Source: Rhodocaloribacter sp964552015 (GTDB lineage Bacteria; Bacteroidota; Rhodothermia; Rhodothermales; ISCAR-4553). From it: a DNA stretch of 51,215 nt. The DNA is taken from contig CAZKFR010000018.1 in the NCBI GenBank assembly GCA_964552015.1, forward strand, positions 1-51,215, in the 5' to 3' direction. Positions 7,079 to 15,559 of this stretch are shown here, piece by piece. Under the pieces are notes generated by a model. The model was not told the DNA's origin, did not search any database, and saw nothing but the letters and a program-made list of their open reading frames with translations. The position numbers were made by a program, and so were the translations under genes. The first letter of the stretch is position 1. Every line of letters starts with the position of its first letter.

Positions 7079-10000
7079 CCCCCCCTCTCCGCTTCGGCCT
7101 CTGCGAGGCACCGCACGAGGATCGCCGCCAGGTCGGCCACATAGGGCTCATCCAGGAGTCGGTGCGGGCCGTCGATGTCGAACGCAGCCACCTCGTCGGC
7201 CCGCGAGCTCCACCCCAGGTCGGGGGGCAGATCCCGCAGCCGGCTGCTACGAAAGACGGTGAGGCGGCCCGGATACCTCGGTGGATCATAGGCCCGCATC
7301 AAACGGCGGTAGGCCTCCATGACGTACGCCAGCCGAAAAGCTTCCGGGATCGGCTGCCCCAGCACCCGGTAGCCGGCGGCCACCCCGCGGTGTAGCCGCC
7401 GGCGCCATCGCCGGGCGCGGATCGCCATGCTGGCCCGCACCCGCTCCCGGAGCGACGCACCCTGCCCGACCGGCTCGCCGGAAAGAGGCTGTTCGTACGC
7501 CTCCAGCAGTTCTCCTCGACGCCGGGCGCGGGCCACCTCCGGACTCGTCCCATCGACGAAGGCGAGCACACCCACCTCGGCCCCTTCCGCACGAAGCCGG
7601 TGGGCCATCGCCAGCGCCACACGGCTGCCCAGGCAAAAGCTCAACAGGTGATACGGCCCCGAGGGATGACAGGCTCGCACCTCGGCGACGTAGGCCCGGG
7701 CCATCGCCTCGACGTCCGCAAACGTGACCGGCCGGCCGTCGACACCCTGGCCCTGCAAGCCATACACGGGACGAGACCCGCCCACCCGACGGGCCAGAGC
7801 ACCGTAGAGCAGGGCGGTCCCTCCCAGGTTGTGCACACAGAACAGCGGCGGAAGCTCGCCCCCCGAACGCAGCGTCACGAGGTGACGCCCTTCCGGCCGG
7901 CCCGCCCCCTCCCGCAGGAGCCGCGCCTGTTCCTCGACGGTCTGGGCCTCGAACATCGATCGCAGGGGCAGAGTCTTTCCGAACGCAGCGGACACCTCGG
8001 AGAGCAACGCCACCGCCTGCAACGAATGACCGCCCAGGTCGAAAAAGTTGGCCTGGACGCCCACGGGGGTCTGCTCCAGGATGCGTTCCCAGATCGCCAC
8101 CAGCCGTCGCTCCACCTCGTCGCGCGGGGGGATGTACACGGTGCCGGTGGAGGCCGGAGGAGGAGACGGCAGCGCCTTGCGGTCGACCTTGCCGTTGGGG
8201 GTGAGCGGGAGCGCCGCCAGTCCGACCACCCTGGCGGGCACCATCGGCGAGGGAAGCCGGCGGGCAAGGTACGCACGTAACGCCGCAGCAGGCGCGGTGC
8301 GGCCGGGCCGGAACACCACATAGGCGACGAGGCCGGCCTGTGGCCCCTCTCCCCGCACGTCCACGGCGGCCTCGGCCACGTCCGGATGGCCCGTCAGCAC
8401 GGCTTCCACCTCGGCCGGCTCGATCCGGAACCCGCGAAGGTTCACCTGCCGGTCCATCCGCCCGATGATCTCCACGTGACCATCCGGCCGGTAACGCCCC
8501 TGGTCGCGCGTCCGGTAAAGCCGGTCCCCTGCCGCACCGGTGAACGGGTTGGGGATGAACCGCCGGCGCGTTCGCTCGTCGTCGTCGAGATAGCCCAGGG
8601 CCAGATGAGGACTGCGGACACAGATCTCGCCGGCTTCGCCGATGCCGGCCAGCCCGCCGCCGGCATTCAGGACGAGGAGCTGGGTGTCCGGGATGCCCCG
8701 ACCGGCGGGGATCACCCCGGTGGCGAACGGACCCATCTCGCCCGGCCCCACATCGAAATACCCCACGGCCCGCTGCGTCTCGGTCGTCCCGTAGTAGTTG
8801 ACCACCCGCACGGCCGGTGCCACCCTCCGCAGACGCGCGACGTCGCCGGCCGTGAGGGCTTCACCGACGAAGAAGGCCACACGGAGGTGGGATAAAGTCC
8901 CCGGGGGCGCTCCCTGCACCAGGACGCGGCCCATCGCCGGGGTCAGGTGGGTCACCGTGATGGCGGCCGACTGCATCCACGCCGCCAGCCGCCCCGGGGC
9001 CAGGGCCGCGGCGTCGGGGATACACAGCGTCGCGCCGGCCAGCAGCGGGGTGAACACGTCACGGTGCAGCGGGTCGTGGGCCAGCCCGGAAAGCAGGCTG
9101 AAGCGGTCGGCCTCCGTGAAGCCAAAGGTGGCGCAGAGCCACGGCTGGAAATGCGTCAGGGAGCCGTGCCGTCCCACCACGCCCAGGGGGGTGCCCGTCG
9201 AGCCCGAGGTGAAGGCGACATAGGCCGGATCGTCGGGCCCGACCCGCACCCCGAAAGGGTCGGTCGCCAGGCCCTCGAGGACGGCTCCGGCTTCGCTCAT
9301 CCCGGGCAGCACGAGCCGCTCCCGCAGCGGATGGCGCTCCAGCTCCGCCGCCAGTTCCCGGGGCACGTCCCCGGCCGCGGCCACCTGCAACCATGCACGC
9401 GGGCGCACGACACGCAGGTAGGCAGCCAGGCGCTCCGGCGGATAGGCCGGGTCCAGAATCACGAAGACGCCACCGGCCTTCATCACGCCGAGGAGCGCCC
9501 ACACGAGCGGGGTGCTCCGGTGGGCATAGATGACCACGACCTCGCCCCGCCCGATCCCGGCATCGACCAGGCGGCGGGCCAGCTGATTGCTCCGCGCCTC
9601 CAGCTCGCCGTACGTCCAGGCCCCTCCGGCATCGACCACGGCGACCCGATCCGGATGGCGACGGGCCTGACGGGCAACGCCGGCGGGCACCGAACCCTGC
9701 CAGGTCGCGTCGAGCGGGGCCATCGGATCGGGCAGGACGGTGCGGGCCCGGCGGGTCACGAGCGAGCACGCTTGCGCCGAACGGCCCGGGTCGGCCGTCA
9801 TGTCCTTCAGGACGAGATCCAGTTGATCCAGCAGGTCGTCCATCCGCTCGGGCCGGTAGAGATCGCGCCGGTAGACGGCCTCCAGCGACAGCGTCGTGCC
9901 CTGATCCCGGGCATAGAGGGTCAGGTCGAATCGGGCCTCGGTTTCCGGCAACGGGTACGCCGAGAGGACCAGCCCGCCCGTGCGGAGCGGCGGCCTGTCG

Positions 10001-11193
10001 AATGCCTGCATGTTCAGCATCACCTGAAACAGGGGAGTCCGGAGCAGGTCGCGGTCCGGTTGCAGGGCCGAGAGCAACCGCTCGAACGGCAGGTCCATAT
10101 GGGCATACGCGGCGAGCGTCCCGGCGCGCACGCGCCGCAGGATCGTGCGGTAGTCGGGCTGCCCGGCGAGGTCGGTGCGCAGGACGAGGGTGTTGATGAA
10201 GCATCCGACGAGGCGTTCGACGGACGGATGGGTACGCCCCGCCACGGGCGTTCCCACCGCCACGTCCTCGTGCCCCGTCTGCCGCGCCAGCACGATCTGC
10301 AGGGCTGCCAGCAGCCCCATGAACGGCGTTACCCCTTCATGCCGGCACAGGATGCGAAAAGCCTCCGTGCGCGCCGCGTCGAGGTCCAGCACGGCGCGCC
10401 CCGCTCCTCCGGCCGGGACGTCGGGTCTTGGCGCGTCGGCCGGCAGTTCCGGCATGGCCAGGCCATCGAGCCGCCGGCGCCAGTAGTCCAGGTGCACCTG
10501 CCCGTTCTGCTCAACCTGGGCCCGTTGCCACACGGCATAGTCGGCATACTGCACCGGCAGCGGCTCCCGGTACGCGGTCTTCCCTGCGGCCAGCCCATCG
10601 TATGCTGCGGCCAGCTCTTCCATCAGCACACGCACCGACCAGCCGTCGAAGGCGATGTGGTGGAGCACAGCCAGCAGCACGTGCTCCTGCTCGCCCGTCC
10701 GATACAGGCGGAAGCGCACCGGTGGCTCCCCGGCGAGGTCGAACGGCACCTGGCTCTCGGCCTGCGCTCGCGCGCGGACCGCCTCCTCGGGAGAGCGCGC
10801 CCCCCGCAGGTCCTCCAGGGGAAGCGGGACAGGCACCGGCGGCAGCGGGACCTGTACGACCCGCCCCGCCTCGACCCGGTAGACCGTCCGCAGCAGGGCA
10901 TGGCGTGCGACAGTCGCCGTGAGGGCCTCCGCCAGCAGCCCGGCCTCGAGCGGTCCTTCCATCCGGTACGCCCGTGTGAGGATAGCCCCCGGCGTACCCG
11001 GCGTCATCTGCTCGATGAACCAGAAGCGCTCCTGGGCGAACGAGAGCGGCGCCGGTCCCTCCTCCTCCCGCGGCGCCAGCGGAAGCGCCGCCGGGCGCTC
11101 CGGTGCCTCGCCCTGCAGACGCCGGGCCAGCATGGCCTGCTGCCGGGGCGTCAGGCGGGCCCGCCGCCGGTCCAGTTCGTCTCGTCGCACCAT
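7075..11193 (-). CDS. Single-module NRPS (C-A-T-TE) with a Cys-type thioesterase
   Basis: A 1372-residue synthetase with four domains. Condensation (about 50-480) has the intact active site HHIAFDG at 178-184. Adenylation (about 495-1010) has FTSGSTGTPLG (661-671), YYGTTET instead of the common YGPTET, RMDRQVNLRGFRIEP (912-926) and the catalytic Lys1002 in LTPNGKVDR. The carrier has FFDLGGHSL with the phosphopantetheine Ser1057. The thioesterase (about 1110-1372) has HLLSFCLGS, where Cys1187 takes the place of the nucleophilic Ser, with Asp1214 and His1344 completing the triad. The condensation domain probably acylates the amino acid on the carrier with the chain supplied by the upstream ligase-carrier protein, giving an N-acyl amino acid. 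A tentative specificity line-up (D,P,R,H,F,V,Y,R,A) matches no code I recognise. It is the second gene of a tight three-gene operon. Confidence 0.92.
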   Translation of the reverse strand: MVRRDELDRRRARLTPRQQAMLARRLQGEAPERPAALPLAPREEEGPAPLSFAQERFWFIEQMTPGTPGAILTRAYRMEGPLEAGLLAEALTATVARHALLRTVYRVEAGRVVQVPLPPVPVPLPLEDLRGARSPEEAVRARAQAESQVPFDLAGEPPVRFRLYRTGEQEHVLLAVLHHIAFDGWSVRVLMEELAAAYDGLAAGKTAYREPLPVQYADYAVWQRAQVEQNGQVHLDYWRRRLDGLAMPELPADAPRPDVPAGGAGRAVLDLDAARTEAFRILCRHEGVTPFMGLLAALQIVLARQTGHEDVAVGTPVAGRTHPSVERLVGCFINTLVLRTDLAGQPDYRTILRRVRAGTLAAYAHMDLPFERLLSALQPDRDLLRTPLFQVMLNMQAFDRPPLRTGGLVLSAYPLPETEARFDLTLYARDQGTTLSLEAVYRRDLYRPERMDDLLDQLDLVLKDMTADPGRSAQACSLVTRRARTVLPDPMAPLDATWQGSVPAGVARQARRHPDRVAVVDAGGAWTYGELEARSNQLARRLVDAGIGRGEVVVIYAHRSTPLVWALLGVMKAGGVFVILDPAYPPERLAAYLRVVRPRAWLQVAAAGDVPRELAAELERHPLRERLVLPGMSEAGAVLEGLATDPFGVRVGPDDPAYVAFTSGSTGTPLGVVGRHGSLTHFQPWLCATFGFTEADRFSLLSGLAHDPLHRDVFTPLLAGATLCIPDAAALAPGRLAAWMQSAAITVTHLTPAMGRVLVQGAPPGTLSHLRVAFFVGEALTAGDVARLRRVAPAVRVVNYYGTTETQRAVGYFDVGPGEMGPFATGVIPAGRGIPDTQLLVLNAGGGLAGIGEAGEICVRSPHLALGYLDDDERTRRRFIPNPFTGAAGDRLYRTRDQGRYRPDGHVEIIGRMDRQVNLRGFRIEPAEVEAVLTGHPDVAEAAVDVRGEGPQAGLVAYVVFRPGRTAPAAALRAYLARRLPSPMVPARVVGLAALPLTPNGKVDRKALPSPPPASTGTVYIPPRDEVERRLVAIWERILEQTPVGVQANFFDLGGHSLQAVALLSEVSAAFGKTLPLRSMFEAQTVEEQARLLREGAGRPEGRHLVTLRSGGELPPLFCVHNLGGTALLYGALARRVGGSRPVYGLQGQGVDGRPVTFADVEAMARAYVAEVRACHPSGPYHLLSFCLGSRVALAMAHRLRAEGAEVGVLAFVDGTSPEVARARRRGELLEAYEQPLSGEPVGQGASLRERVRASMAIRARRWRRRLHRGVAAGYRVLGQPIPEAFRLAYVMEAYRRLMRAYDPPRYPGRLTVFRSSRLRDLPPDLGWSSRADEVAAFDIDGPHRLLDEPYVADLAAILVRCLAEAEAERGG

Positions 11194-11208
11194 GGTCCCG
11201 TGCCCCGG

Positions 11209-13050
11209 TCAACCGGGTTGGTCATCTTCCAGTTCGGACAGCAGGATATCCTCGATGACCATCGCCTGCTCCTCAACCGTGGAGGCTTCGAAAAAGTCGA
11301 TGATGGAGAGGTCAATGTAAAAGTGCTCGCGCAGGCGGGCCACGAGGCGCATCGCCAGCATCGAGTCGCCGCCGAGGTCGAGGAAGTGGTCGTGGCGGCC
11401 GACGGGCCGGTGGCCGAGCACGGCTTCCCAGAGGCCGGCGACGACCTCCTCGACCGGTGTCGCGGGCGGGGCGTACGGTGAGGGAGCCGTCCGCTCGACG
11501 GCCCTTACGCCGAGCCGCTCGGCCAGCCCGATGCGCTGGAGCTTACCCGTGGGGCCTTTCGGGATCGCGTCGACGAAGACGATGTGGCGCGGCACCTTGA
11601 ACGCCGCCAGCCGCTCCGCCACGAACCGCCGCAGGGTGCGGGCATCCACGGCGCCGGGCGCGTGAAGGACCACCGCGGCGCCCACCTCCTCGCCGAGGCG
11701 TTCGTCGGGCACGGCGAACGTCACGGCCTGAGCCACGGCCGGATGGTCGAGCAGCACCTCATCCACCTCACGCGGAGCCACCTTCTCCCCGCCCCGGTTG
11801 ATCATCTCCTTGATCCGCCCGGTGAGAACCAGGTAGCCGTCCTCGTCGAGGTAGCCTTCGTCACCGGTACGGAACCAGCCGTCCGTGAAGGCGCGGGCGT
11901 TGGCTTCCGGGTTGCCGGCATACCCGGCGGTGACGTTCGGCCCGCGCACGACCACCTCGCCGGCGGTACCCGTGGGAAGCAGCCGGCCGGCCGCGTCCAT
12001 GAGGGCGACCTCCGGGCCGGCCGGCCGCCCCACCGAACCCGGCTTGCGCACACCCGGCGGCAACGGATTGCTCGCGATCTGGTGCGCCGCCTCCGTCATC
12101 CCATACGCCTCGATCACCGGCACGCCGAAGGTCGCCTCGAGCCCGGCCATGACGCGGGGCGGCAGCGAGGCCGACGACGAGCGGATGAACCGCAGACCCT
12201 CGCGGACGACCCGTTCCGGATGGGCCCGCGCCTGCGCGAGCACGGCCTGATGCATCGTCGGTACGGCCGTGTACCACGAGGGCCGGAAGGCCGCCATCCA
12301 GCCGAGCACCTCCGGCGCGAAGAAGCCCGGCGTACAGACCACGCTGGCCCCGGCGGACACCGAGGCCAGCACCGCCGCCACAAGCCCGTGGATGTGAAAC
12401 AGGGGCATCACGTTCAGGCAGCGATCCGCCGGGGTGAGGGCCAGCGCCTGCCGCACATGACGCGCCGAAGCGCACAGGTTGGCGTGCGTGAGGGGCACCT
12501 GCTTGGGCCGGGCCGTCGTGCCGGACGTGTGGAGCACCAGCGCCACATCCGCGGGACGGGCAGGACGGTCGTCCCCGCAGGGCCGCGCGGCTGCGCCAGC
12601 GAGTTCGAAGACACCCGCGGGTCCTCCGGACGGCACCGCCAGGTCGAGGACGGGCAGACCCAGCGCCGCCGCCGCCTCCCGCACCGCCGCCCCCATTCCC
12701 TCTGCCACGATCACCGCACGCACCCCCAGATCGGACAGGTAGAACGTGTACTCCGGAACGTGATAGGCCGGGTTGAGCGGCGCGCTGGCCGCGCACGATG
12801 CCACCGTCAGAAACACCGTCGCGGCTTCGGGGCCGTTCGGGACGACACTTGCCACCCGGTCCTGGGGGCCCACCCCCGCCCCGCGCAGCACCGTCCGAAC
12901 CACCCCGGACAGGTCAGCGAGCCGGGCAAAGGACAGCGGGGGGCGTCCGGGCGCTTCAAGGACGATCGCGTCCGGCCGCTGCCGGGCCTGTTCGTTCAGC
13001 AGCGCCGACAACGTAGAGGCCTCCGGTGCCGACGCAGAAGGAAGTTCCAT
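11209..13050 (-). CDS. Acyl-AMP/acyl-CoA ligase fused to an acyl carrier domain
   Basis: A 613-residue ANL-superfamily enzyme that activates a carboxylic acid with ATP. The P-loop HTSGTTARPK is at 174-183, YGMTE at 316-320, WFRTGDEGYLDEDGYL near 392-407, and the catalytic Lys503 in GPTGKLQR. Residues 530-610 are a fused carrier protein with HFLDLGGDSM, Ser563 being the phosphopantetheine site. The body is closer to CoA-ligases of the AAE3/FadD type than to amino-acid adenylation domains. With its own carrier it would load an acyl group in cis and present it to the condensation domain of the next gene, 15 nt downstream. First gene of the cassette; the region ahead of it holds an 8-bp inverted repeat. 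The acid used (fatty, aryl or other) is not evident. Confidence 0.9.
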   Translation of the reverse strand: MELPSASAPEASTLSALLNEQARQRPDAIVLEAPGRPPLSFARLADLSGVVRTVLRGAGVGPQDRVASVVPNGPEAATVFLTVASCAASAPLNPAYHVPEYTFYLSDLGVRAVIVAEGMGAAVREAAAALGLPVLDLAVPSGGPAGVFELAGAAARPCGDDRPARPADVALVLHTSGTTARPKQVPLTHANLCASARHVRQALALTPADRCLNVMPLFHIHGLVAAVLASVSAGASVVCTPGFFAPEVLGWMAAFRPSWYTAVPTMHQAVLAQARAHPERVVREGLRFIRSSSASLPPRVMAGLEATFGVPVIEAYGMTEAAHQIASNPLPPGVRKPGSVGRPAGPEVALMDAAGRLLPTGTAGEVVVRGPNVTAGYAGNPEANARAFTDGWFRTGDEGYLDEDGYLVLTGRIKEMINRGGEKVAPREVDEVLLDHPAVAQAVTFAVPDERLGEEVGAAVVLHAPGAVDARTLRRFVAERLAAFKVPRHIVFVDAIPKGPTGKLQRIGLAERLGVRAVERTAPSPYAPPATPVEEVVAGLWEAVLGHRPVGRHDHFLDLGGDSMLAMRLVARLREHFYIDLSIIDFFEASTVEEQAMVIEDILLSELEDDQPG

Positions 13051-13054
13051 ACCA

Positions 13055-13099
13055 GGACGATGCGATTCCTGTGCGATGCGCGCGGGCCAACCATCGTCC
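13055..13099. promoter_or_regulatory. Inverted repeat ahead of the acyl ligase-NRPS-MBOAT cassette
   Basis: GGACGATG (13055-13062) and CATCGTCC (13092-13099) are exact inverted copies separated by 29 nt, starting only 5 nt before the ligase start codon. The site could be an operator or a leader hairpin controlling the cassette. In GC-rich DNA an 8-bp pair can occur by chance. Confidence 0.3.
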
Positions 13100-13181
13100 G
13101 GTGTGTCCGATCACGTACCGTACCGCCAGACGCACTTCGTCAACCATCTGTCCGAAGATACGAAACCCCCTGCGTTCCGGC

Positions 13182-13724
13182 TTAACCAAAAAGCAGCCGC
13201 ACCACGTAAATGGCCATGAACATGGCAAAGACGTCGGCGATGAGGCCGGCGGGGACGGCATGCCGCGTCTTCTTCACGTTCACCGCGCCGAAGTAGACGG
13301 CGATGACGTAGAACGTCGTCTCCGTGGAGCCGAACATGGTGGCGGCCATCTTGACCAGCAGCGAATCCTCCCCGTACTGGTTGATCATGTCGAGGACGAT
13401 GGCGGCCGAGCCGCTGCCCGTGAGCGGGCGGATGATCATCATGGGCAGCACTTCGGGTGGCACGCCCAGCCAGCCGAGCACGGGCCGCAACCCGTCGATG
13501 AGGAAGTCGAGCGCCCCGGAGGCCCGGAACATACCGATGGCGAACAGGATGGCCACCAGGTACGGGATGATCATCACGGCCACGTTGAACCCCTCCTTCG
13601 CCCCTTCGACGAACTCCTCGTAGACGGGCACCTTCTTGATCAGGCCGTAGAGCGGAAACCCGACAATGATCGCCGGGAGGACGAAGACGGAAAGGATGTC
13701 GAGCAGGGTGCGGACGGTTTCCAT
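13182..13724 (-). CDS. SpmB-like membrane protein (nucleoside recognition/Gate domain)
   Basis: A 180-residue integral membrane protein matching spore maturation protein B in length and sequence. Recognisable segments are FVLPAIIVGFPLYGLIKKV, MIIRPLTGSGSAAIVLDMIN and GSTETTFYVIAVYFGAV, the last two being the conserved Gate-domain core. In Bacillus, SpmA and SpmB act in spore core dehydration, but homologues are widespread in bacteria that do not form spores, where the transported compound is unknown. It begins 34 nt after the SpmA-like gene ends, so the two are almost certainly co-transcribed and probably form one complex. Function here is not predicted beyond membrane transport or gating. 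Confidence 0.85.
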   Translation of the reverse strand: METVRTLLDILSVFVLPAIIVGFPLYGLIKKVPVYEEFVEGAKEGFNVAVMIIPYLVAILFAIGMFRASGALDFLIDGLRPVLGWLGVPPEVLPMMIIRPLTGSGSAAIVLDMINQYGEDSLLVKMAATMFGSTETTFYVIAVYFGAVNVKKTRHAVPAGLIADVFAMFMAIYVVRLLFG

Positions 13725-13758
13725 GTCGGGAGCAGGGTTACGGGATGAGCGGGGGTCC

Positions 13759-14757
13759 TCAGGCGCCGGCGTCCTCGCGGCCGGTATCGGCCGCGGCGCG
13801 CTGCGGGTCGGTGTCGCGGTAGGCCTTCACCCGGGCGAGCAGCTTCGCCGAGGCGATGGCCACGAGCAGCGAGAGGAACGTCACGATGAGGATGCTGAAG
13901 AAGAGCTGGTTGATCTGCAACCCCATGATGGCCACGAGCAGCACCGGGGGGACGATCTGCACGCTGGCGGTGTTCATCGCCAGGAGCATCACCATGTCGT
14001 TCGTGGCGGTGTCCTTCTTCGGGTTGAGCGTCTGGAGCTCCTCCATCGCCTTGATGCCCAGCGGGGTGGCCGCATTGCCCAGCCCCAGCATGTTGGCCGT
14101 CAGGTTGAGCACGATCATGGCCAGGGCGGGGTGGTCCTTCGGGATGCCGGGAAAGAGGGGACGCAGCACGGGCTGCGTGAAACGCACCAGGCTGTGCAGC
14201 ATCCCGGCCTTCTCGGCGATCTGAAGCAGCCCCATCCACAGGGCCAGCGTGCCGATGAGGCCCAGGGCCAGCGTCACGGCCGTCTCGGCGAAGTCGATGG
14301 CGGCCTCGGCGATGGCGTGCATCTTGACAAAGCGCACGGGCGGGAACGTGACCGTGGTGACGGCGAGCGTGTCGCCCTGGAGTGCGAGCGACCCGATGAG
14401 GCCGCGCAGGTCGTTGTCGCGGGCCGAGGTCATGGTGCGGATCGTCGCCAGCGGCTCCGGGACGGCCACATCGACGGCAAAGCGGAGTTGCCGGCCCTCC
14501 TGCGTCTGCACCAGCACGCCCTCGTAGGTCTCGGCCGGGCGGGCGTCGCTGCCGTAGAAGCCGGCGTACGTCTCGGCGTCGAGGTGCACCCGCACCGGCA
14601 CGCGCCGGGCCGCCGGGTCGTAACCCTCCGGGAAGATGACCGTGACCGGCAGCGGATCGCCGTTGCGGTAGGTATCGCGCGCCAGGTCGCGGACATCATA
14701 GGCCAGGGCAAAGACCAGGCTGAAGATGATCAGCCCGGCCCAGATGTAGTTCAGCAT
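13759..14757 (-). CDS. SpmA-like membrane protein with an extra domain after TM1
   Basis: A 332-residue partner of the SpmB-like protein. The C-terminal two thirds (about 146-315) is the SpmA core, with NLTANMLGLGNAATPLGIKA and NDMVMLLAMNTASVQIVP. SpmA is normally about 200 residues. The extra length is an insertion of about 115 residues (31-145) between the first membrane helix and the core; it is soluble, beta-rich in appearance, and includes IFPEGYDPAARRVPVRVHLD. The insert would sit on one face of the membrane right after the first helix and may be a ligand-binding or partner domain. The start is the first ATG followed by a hydrophobic helix. The insert's fold is not recognised. Confidence 0.8.
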   Translation of the reverse strand: MLNYIWAGLIIFSLVFALAYDVRDLARDTYRNGDPLPVTVIFPEGYDPAARRVPVRVHLDAETYAGFYGSDARPAETYEGVLVQTQEGRQLRFAVDVAVPEPLATIRTMTSARDNDLRGLIGSLALQGDTLAVTTVTFPPVRFVKMHAIAEAAIDFAETAVTLALGLIGTLALWMGLLQIAEKAGMLHSLVRFTQPVLRPLFPGIPKDHPALAMIVLNLTANMLGLGNAATPLGIKAMEELQTLNPKKDTATNDMVMLLAMNTASVQIVPPVLLVAIMGLQINQLFFSILIVTFLSLLVAIASAKLLARVKAYRDTDPQRAAADTGREDAGA

Positions 14758-14871
14758 GGGACGTATCGGAGATGATACCGGGAAGCAGACCGGGGGATGA
14801 TACGCAAAAATTCCTCGGCTCGGGAAGGGAGGCCGGGATGATCCGCGTGTTCGGCGGCGTACGGCCCCGGC

Positions 14872-14912
14872 AAAAAGCCGCGGGGCCCGCTCCGTTCCGG
14901 CAGGCCCCGCGG
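14872..14912 (-). terminator. Rho-independent terminator
   Basis: On the minus strand a perfect 10-bp stem, CCGCGGGGCC with GGCCCCGCGG, encloses a 15-nt loop and is followed by C and five T residues. It lies 28 nt beyond the stop codon of the zinc-ribbon gene and ends that transcript before the SpmA/SpmB pair. Confidence 0.85.
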
Positions 14913-14940
14913 GTATCCTGTGCGCCCGGTGGTTCGCCGC

Positions 14941-15423
14941 TCAGCGTTCCCACGTGGCGCGGAAGGTCTTGGCCCCGTCGCCGTACTGGTACGTCCAGGT
15001 GCCCTCGTAGGAGCGCGCGAGCGCCTCGCCGATGCGCCGGGCCACGTGCACCCCGGTCGTCGTCACCACCGTCTGCCCGTTCTCTTCCCGGATCTCCATG
15101 AGCCGCTCGAGCGGGTGGGCCGACTTCTCGGCCTGCTCGACGTTGCGCACCAGGTTGAGCAGTTCGTCCCGGTGCGCCTCGAAGAAGGGGCCCCGCAGTT
15201 CGATGTAGCCCGCCGGGTAGCGCTCGGCCATGCGCCGGCAGGCGGGACAGAGCGCTTCGTTCGCCTTGTCCGGGGGCGGCTCCCACGTCCACCGCCCCTT
15301 CGTGTAGACCGCATTGCACCCGGTGCACCGGGTCGGCTCCGGCCACTTCTCACGCGACCGGTACGCATCAATACGTTTCGTCTTGATCAGGCGGTCCTTA
15401 CGGCCATACTGTCCCTTTTGCAT
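14941..15423 (-). CDS. BCAM0308-type zinc-ribbon protein
   Basis: A 160-residue protein with one zinc ribbon made by CTGC near residue 33 and CPAC near 59, a spacing typical of NMD3-like ribbons and of the BCAM0308 family of small bacterial proteins. The remainder is an alpha/beta region with ENGQTVVTTTGVHVARRIG. Cytosolic; no signal peptide or membrane helix. Its function is not established; a link to RNA or ribosome turnover has been suggested only by similarity of the ribbon. The start codon follows the good ribosome-binding stretch GGGAGGGAAGGA. It is a single gene with its own terminator and a 22-bp palindrome in its upstream region, suggesting it is regulated individually. Confidence 0.75.
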   Translation of the reverse strand: MQKGQYGRKDRLIKTKRIDAYRSREKWPEPTRCTGCNAVYTKGRWTWEPPPDKANEALCPACRRMAERYPAGYIELRGPFFEAHRDELLNLVRNVEQAEKSAHPLERLMEIREENGQTVVTTTGVHVARRIGEALARSYEGTWTYQYGDGAKTFRATWER

Positions 15424-15463
15424 AATCCTTCCCTCCCGGTTGACATGGTGATGGGCAACGTGC

Positions 15464-15485
15464 AGGGCAGGTCGCGACCTGTCCT
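15464..15485. promoter_or_regulatory. 22-bp near-perfect palindrome upstream of the zinc-ribbon gene
   Basis: AGGGCAGGTCG is followed immediately by CGACCTGTCCT: 10 of 11 pairs match and the central 14 bp CAGGTCGCGACCTG are exact. It sits about 40 nt upstream of the zinc-ribbon start codon and borders an A/T run (15486-15493). With no spacer it cannot form a useful RNA hairpin, which favours a dimeric DNA-binding protein site. Confidence 0.5.
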
Positions 15486-15559
15486 AAAAAAATTGATTCT
15501 GCACACGTTACGGTACCGATTTCCTGCTCCATTCGCCACCGGATCGGCAAAAAAATCCC

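Noticed and set aside
8947..11481. An 844-codon plus-strand open frame across the NRPS
   Set aside because: Shadow of the synthetase reading frame; low-complexity Arg/Gly/Gln/His sequence without recognisable domains.
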